Position numbers and translations under genes: made by a program. A stretch of 64,000 bases of DNA. Source: Hippophae tibetana. Taxonomy: Eukaryota > Streptophyta > Magnoliopsida > Rosales > Elaeagnaceae. Under the pieces are notes generated by a model. That model was not told where the DNA came from. It was given only the letters and a program-made list of their open reading frames with translations, and searched no databases. Location of the stretch: contig JAZDXN010000029.1 in NCBI GenBank assembly GCA_037013495.1, positions 818,501 through 882,500 of the forward strand. The letters run 5' to 3'. Shown one piece after another: positions 60,885-64,000 of the stretch; position 1 is the stretch's first letter, and each line of letters starts with the position of its first letter.

Positions 60885-61689
60885 TTAGAAAAGGCAATAA
60901 ACTATACAAAATTACTTCAAAAGATATCATTAGAAACACTCACATTATTCCTAGTCAAGAGTCAAAAAGAAACTAACTTACTAGTGAGCATCACAAGTAA
61001 TACCCCCAAGAAAGAAGATACAATGAATGCTACAAAAACATCTAAACATGGGAGAAAGGCTCAGGTTCAAACACAAAGACAAGAAACATGCTTAGACAGG
61101 GTCAAGACCCCAAACACCAGGAATGCTAACTAAACATGCAAGTTTAGTCATAGCAATGCATGATCTATACGATATATAGATGCATGATCCAAACCCCAAT
61201 AAGTACAATACAGAGAAACACTCATGTAAACAAGCTTGTAACAACACCTCATTTTTTCTCCAAAGATACATCTAAAGCACAAAATAAGGAAGAGTATCCA
61301 AATGATGTCAAAAATCAACATGCGACTAATAGAGAACCAACACAAAACATACTAGGTATAAGAAAGAAGAACTTGGTAATATAGATAGGATGCATTCTAT
61401 ATGACATGGCATATGAATGACAAGATTATAGAAAGAAAATCCTAAAACTTTGACACTATATGATGAAAACTTGTGACATGATACTCATGCAAATAGCCAT
61501 AAAAGAAGTAAGTAGTAAGCATGGAAAACATACAAAAAAGCATGTCAAAGTAACTAGCAGGAAAGAATACTAGTAAATGATCAAAAAGTCAAGCATAGAA
61601 CTAAGAAGGACAATTACCATACTATGTAAGACAAAGAAGCAGAGAGAGGAAAAAATATGCATGAACAAGAAAAGAGGGATGATGACTTG
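60885..61689. other. Non-coding stretch
   Basis: No gene recognised. A-rich on plus. The frames at 60704, 61148 and 61160 either overlap the tail remnant or lack motifs. It may include the leader of the minus-strand Tat-type LTR that ends near 61690. Confidence 0.4.
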
Positions 61690-63586
61690 GTGAGCGAAAA
61701 CCGACATCGTCGATTCTTGCCAATACTTTGGTTTTAACATTTATAAAACTCTCGCAAGTGCACGAATCATTTCGTAGAAAATGATAAGTATACTCCCAAG
61801 GTCGATCTAAGGAAGGAATGTATGTGGTTTTTAATTTATTATTCAAACTTTTAAAAACGAAATTAAATCCTAAACATCCTGTCACGATATTTTGGATTTT
61901 GTATTTTTAATCTACTTACATAAAAATAAACATAGATTCAATAAACATTTATGCAAATTTTATCTTTTATAATAGTGGAGAATTTATGGATGTAATAACT
62001 AAGTTAATTATGCTTGCTCATATTATTTAGGTTATTAAAGATATGAATTGATATTTATTGATTCTCCCTTTTTTGTATGAATACCACCTTTGGTGGGGTT
62101 AGATATTCTTTGTTAACTAAACAAATCAATTAACACCTATGGGTGGGGTTGATAACCAATTTGCTTAATTAAATTAATTCCTTTTTCTAAGAGATTGAAA
62201 ATGAACCATTTAAATGCCACCTTTGGTAGGGTTAGACAGTTTAAACTTTATTCAAGGTGTCCAAATTAAACCTAAGAATTTAGTTATCCGAGTACTAACT
62301 TTCAAGTTTTAAAACCACTACCGAAAACATGTTGTCAATACATTTTCAGATAATAATTCTTATATAAACTTTTGAAATAAAGCTTCACTCTAACTACCGG
62401 GTGATTGTACCATCAAATAAAAGAGCACTACTCTAAATCAGACCGGATAACTAAACCTTAAAATCTAATTTTCAGGTTTAAGTTTGTAATGAAAAATAAT
62501 ATATTTCTCTCTAACATTCTTAATATAAAATCTTGAATAAAAACAAAATCAATTCATTTTAGAGATTTTCACCTATTTAATATTTCGTAAGCATAACAAC
62601 GTTATTATTACATCATGCTTATTAACAGCCAGCACAGTTAAATTTAATCACAGACAAATTAAATATAACATGTAAGAATAAAGCATAAAAAATAACTGTA
62701 AAGAAAATAAAATCCTTACAGAACTTCGACGCTATTCCCGTTGCTAGAAAACCTCCAAGCGGAATTTGCACTTCCATTTATTGAATCAAAAAGCTAAAAA
62801 ATTACAAAAACATAACTAGTTCTTCCCAAAAAGGGAAGAACTCTAAAACTAAGAGAAATTAACTAAGAAAAGCTAAAAAATAAGAAAAACTAAAAAAAAC
62901 TAAAGAAAACTAAAAATCTAAGAAAAGAGAGAAAGAAGGAGAGAAAAAAATGTATTTTCAGGTGGTTTAGAAGTGAAGGGAAGGGGGTATTTATAGGTGA
63001 GGATGGAGAGAAAAAGTGAGTGAAAAAATGTTAAAAAAATGTAAAAACGCGGAATGGAATTGCTGAGGTCATTGATGACATCAGCATGACATCATGAGGT
63101 GGCTGCACGTGAAAAAATGGAGCAAAATGGGCGTCGGCGCGCGCGGAAGGGCTGCTGGGTGTGTGCGGAAGGGCTGTCGCTGCGCGTAGGGGCACGCGCG
63201 TGAACAGTAGCAGCGCGCTAGTGTGCGCGCGGATTTGGGAGCAAGCGCGCGCGGGTGTGGGCTTGGGAACGCGCGGCTGGGCAGCTTCGCGACGCGGAAG
63301 CGCGATTTTCTCCTTTTTGACCCATTTTGTCTAATTTTTCCATATTTGTTGACCTTTCCCCATTTATTTATTAATATATTTGTGATGTATTGCTTCCAGT
63401 ATTACTCTTTGAGTCTTGAAGTTACGTTTTTAAGCCAAAATACCTGAAAAACAATAAAAATACCCGTGATTCCGAAAAAGACAAATTTATATAAATATAT
63501 GATAAAACATATAAATATATATATATATTTAATCAATTAATGTGCATAAAATCATGGTTATTTTAGTGCTTTTTGAGCACTTATCA
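61690..63586 (-). repeat. Tat-type LTR, minus strand
   Basis: The minus-strand start is TGATAAGTGCTCAAAAAGCA at 63586. A TATA box (CTATAAATACCCCC) lies near 62980. The far part contains GATAAGTATACTCCCAAGG and GCAAGTGCACGAATC on plus, wording common at the ends of plant Tat/Ogre-type LTRs. Homologous to 40919-42340. It includes CCACCTTTGG and GGTGGGGTTAGA motifs repeated three times (about 62088, 62150, 62218). The 3' edge near 61690 is approximate and no PBS was recognised. Confidence 0.65.
63050..63310. other. GC-rich, CpG-rich island inside the LTR
   Basis: Repeated GCGCGCG words, GGAAGGGCTG twice (about 63145 and 63163) and ACGCG runs, in a window that is otherwise strongly AT-rich. It lies in the U3 of the minus-strand LTR upstream of its TATA box. 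The high CpG content suggests little deamination, so the insertion may be young, or the region hypomethylated. Confidence 0.75.
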
Positions 63587-64000
63587 TGACTCTATGAAAG
63601 TAGAGCTATTAGGGCACTTTTTTACTTAATATTTACTTATTTTATTCAATAAATAGTATTTTTATGGCCAAAAATATTAAAATATAAACGTTTTAGTTAA
63701 AAAGGGGTAAAAATATAATTTTTGCAATTTTTTCGGATTTTTCTAGAATTTTTAACGTATGACCAATCAGGAGCTATCACGTGGGATACAACGCAAGTAG
63801 AAGAGCTGACTGGGCAAGCCATGTAAGCACGAAGAGTGAATTATGTTACGCCGTGTGTGAGGAGAATGAAACATGTGCCACGTGCCAGCATGACGTTCAA
63901 TCTGAGTTCGGAAATTGGTTAACACGTCATGCCACGTGTTGCTACGTCATTGCTCCACGTGTCTCACCTATGCACCACACATCCATCTCTATAAATCACA
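63587..64000 (+). repeat. Start of another LTR, cut by the window end
   Basis: It starts TGACTCTATGAAAGTAGAGC directly at the outer end of the minus-strand LTR. The start resembles the LTR of D (CTCTA ... TAGAG stem) and the composition matches: an AT-rich first 190 bp, then a GC-richer block with CACGTG at 63778, 63879, 63933 and 63956 and ACGTCA/TGACGT words. It is a related Tat-type LTR, incomplete here. Confidence 0.6.

Noticed and set aside
63223..63447. 74-aa frame starting MRADLGASARGCG
   Set aside because: It is in the GC-rich U3 island of a minus-strand LTR and runs antisense to it; the DLGAS-like string is a coincidence and the protease context is absent.

Overview
The window is AT-rich nuclear DNA from a flowering plant. 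I see no intact host gene, no tRNA or rRNA gene and no CRISPR array. Everything recognisable is LTR-retrotransposon material at different stages of decay, plus one MITE-like element and a large tandem array. The plant assignment rests on Tat/Athila-type gag with the short zinc knuckle (C-x2-C-x3-H-x4-C), plant Ty3/gypsy gag-protease-RT text, primer-binding sites of the iMet and Asp types, a Copia-like LTR end and TTTAGGG-like plant telomere variants. All coding stretches carry stops or frameshifts. I cannot name the species.

Layout. 1-1165: Tat/Athila gag-protease remnant. 1239-2125: minus-strand LTR with PBS on one side and a gypsy polyprotein tail on the other. 2265-4035: LTR and PBS split by a MITE (2643-3490) that is filled with telomere-like repeats. 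5257-10955: two minus-strand, internally deleted gypsy elements (A and B). About 11541-40920: a 29-kb head-to-tail array of about 32 units of roughly 0.92 kb. The unit is a collapsed form of the same gypsy family: LTR piece, leader and pol-tail scar. 40919-42340: minus-strand Tat-type LTR fragment. 43990-48018: a minus-strand plant retroelement ORF, apparently split by a Tat-type solo LTR (44414-46262, TSD TTAAT/TTAAC) and a Copia-like LTR (46328-47388). 48019-52325: non-coding, with two local tandem duplications. 52326-58637: plus-strand gypsy element C, whose 3' LTR is interrupted by a Tat-type element D (55003-58612) bounded by inverted LTR ends. 59595-60884: minus-strand pol tail, LTR, PBS and leader of the A/B/C family. 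61690-63586: minus-strand Tat-type LTR with a GC-rich island. 63587-64000: the start of a further plus-strand LTR.

How it fits together. One gypsy family (A, B, C, the array and the 60-kb copy) shows a series of nested deletions. C has lost everything from early RT to the polyprotein tail. A and B share that junction and have also lost the gag core and zinc knuckle. The array unit has lost essentially all coding sequence, the LTR 3' end and the PBS, yet keeps the LTR TATA region and a conserved leader block. This reads as a non-autonomous retrotransposon lineage passing into a satellite repeat. All boundaries were read by eye; alignments are needed for exact edges.
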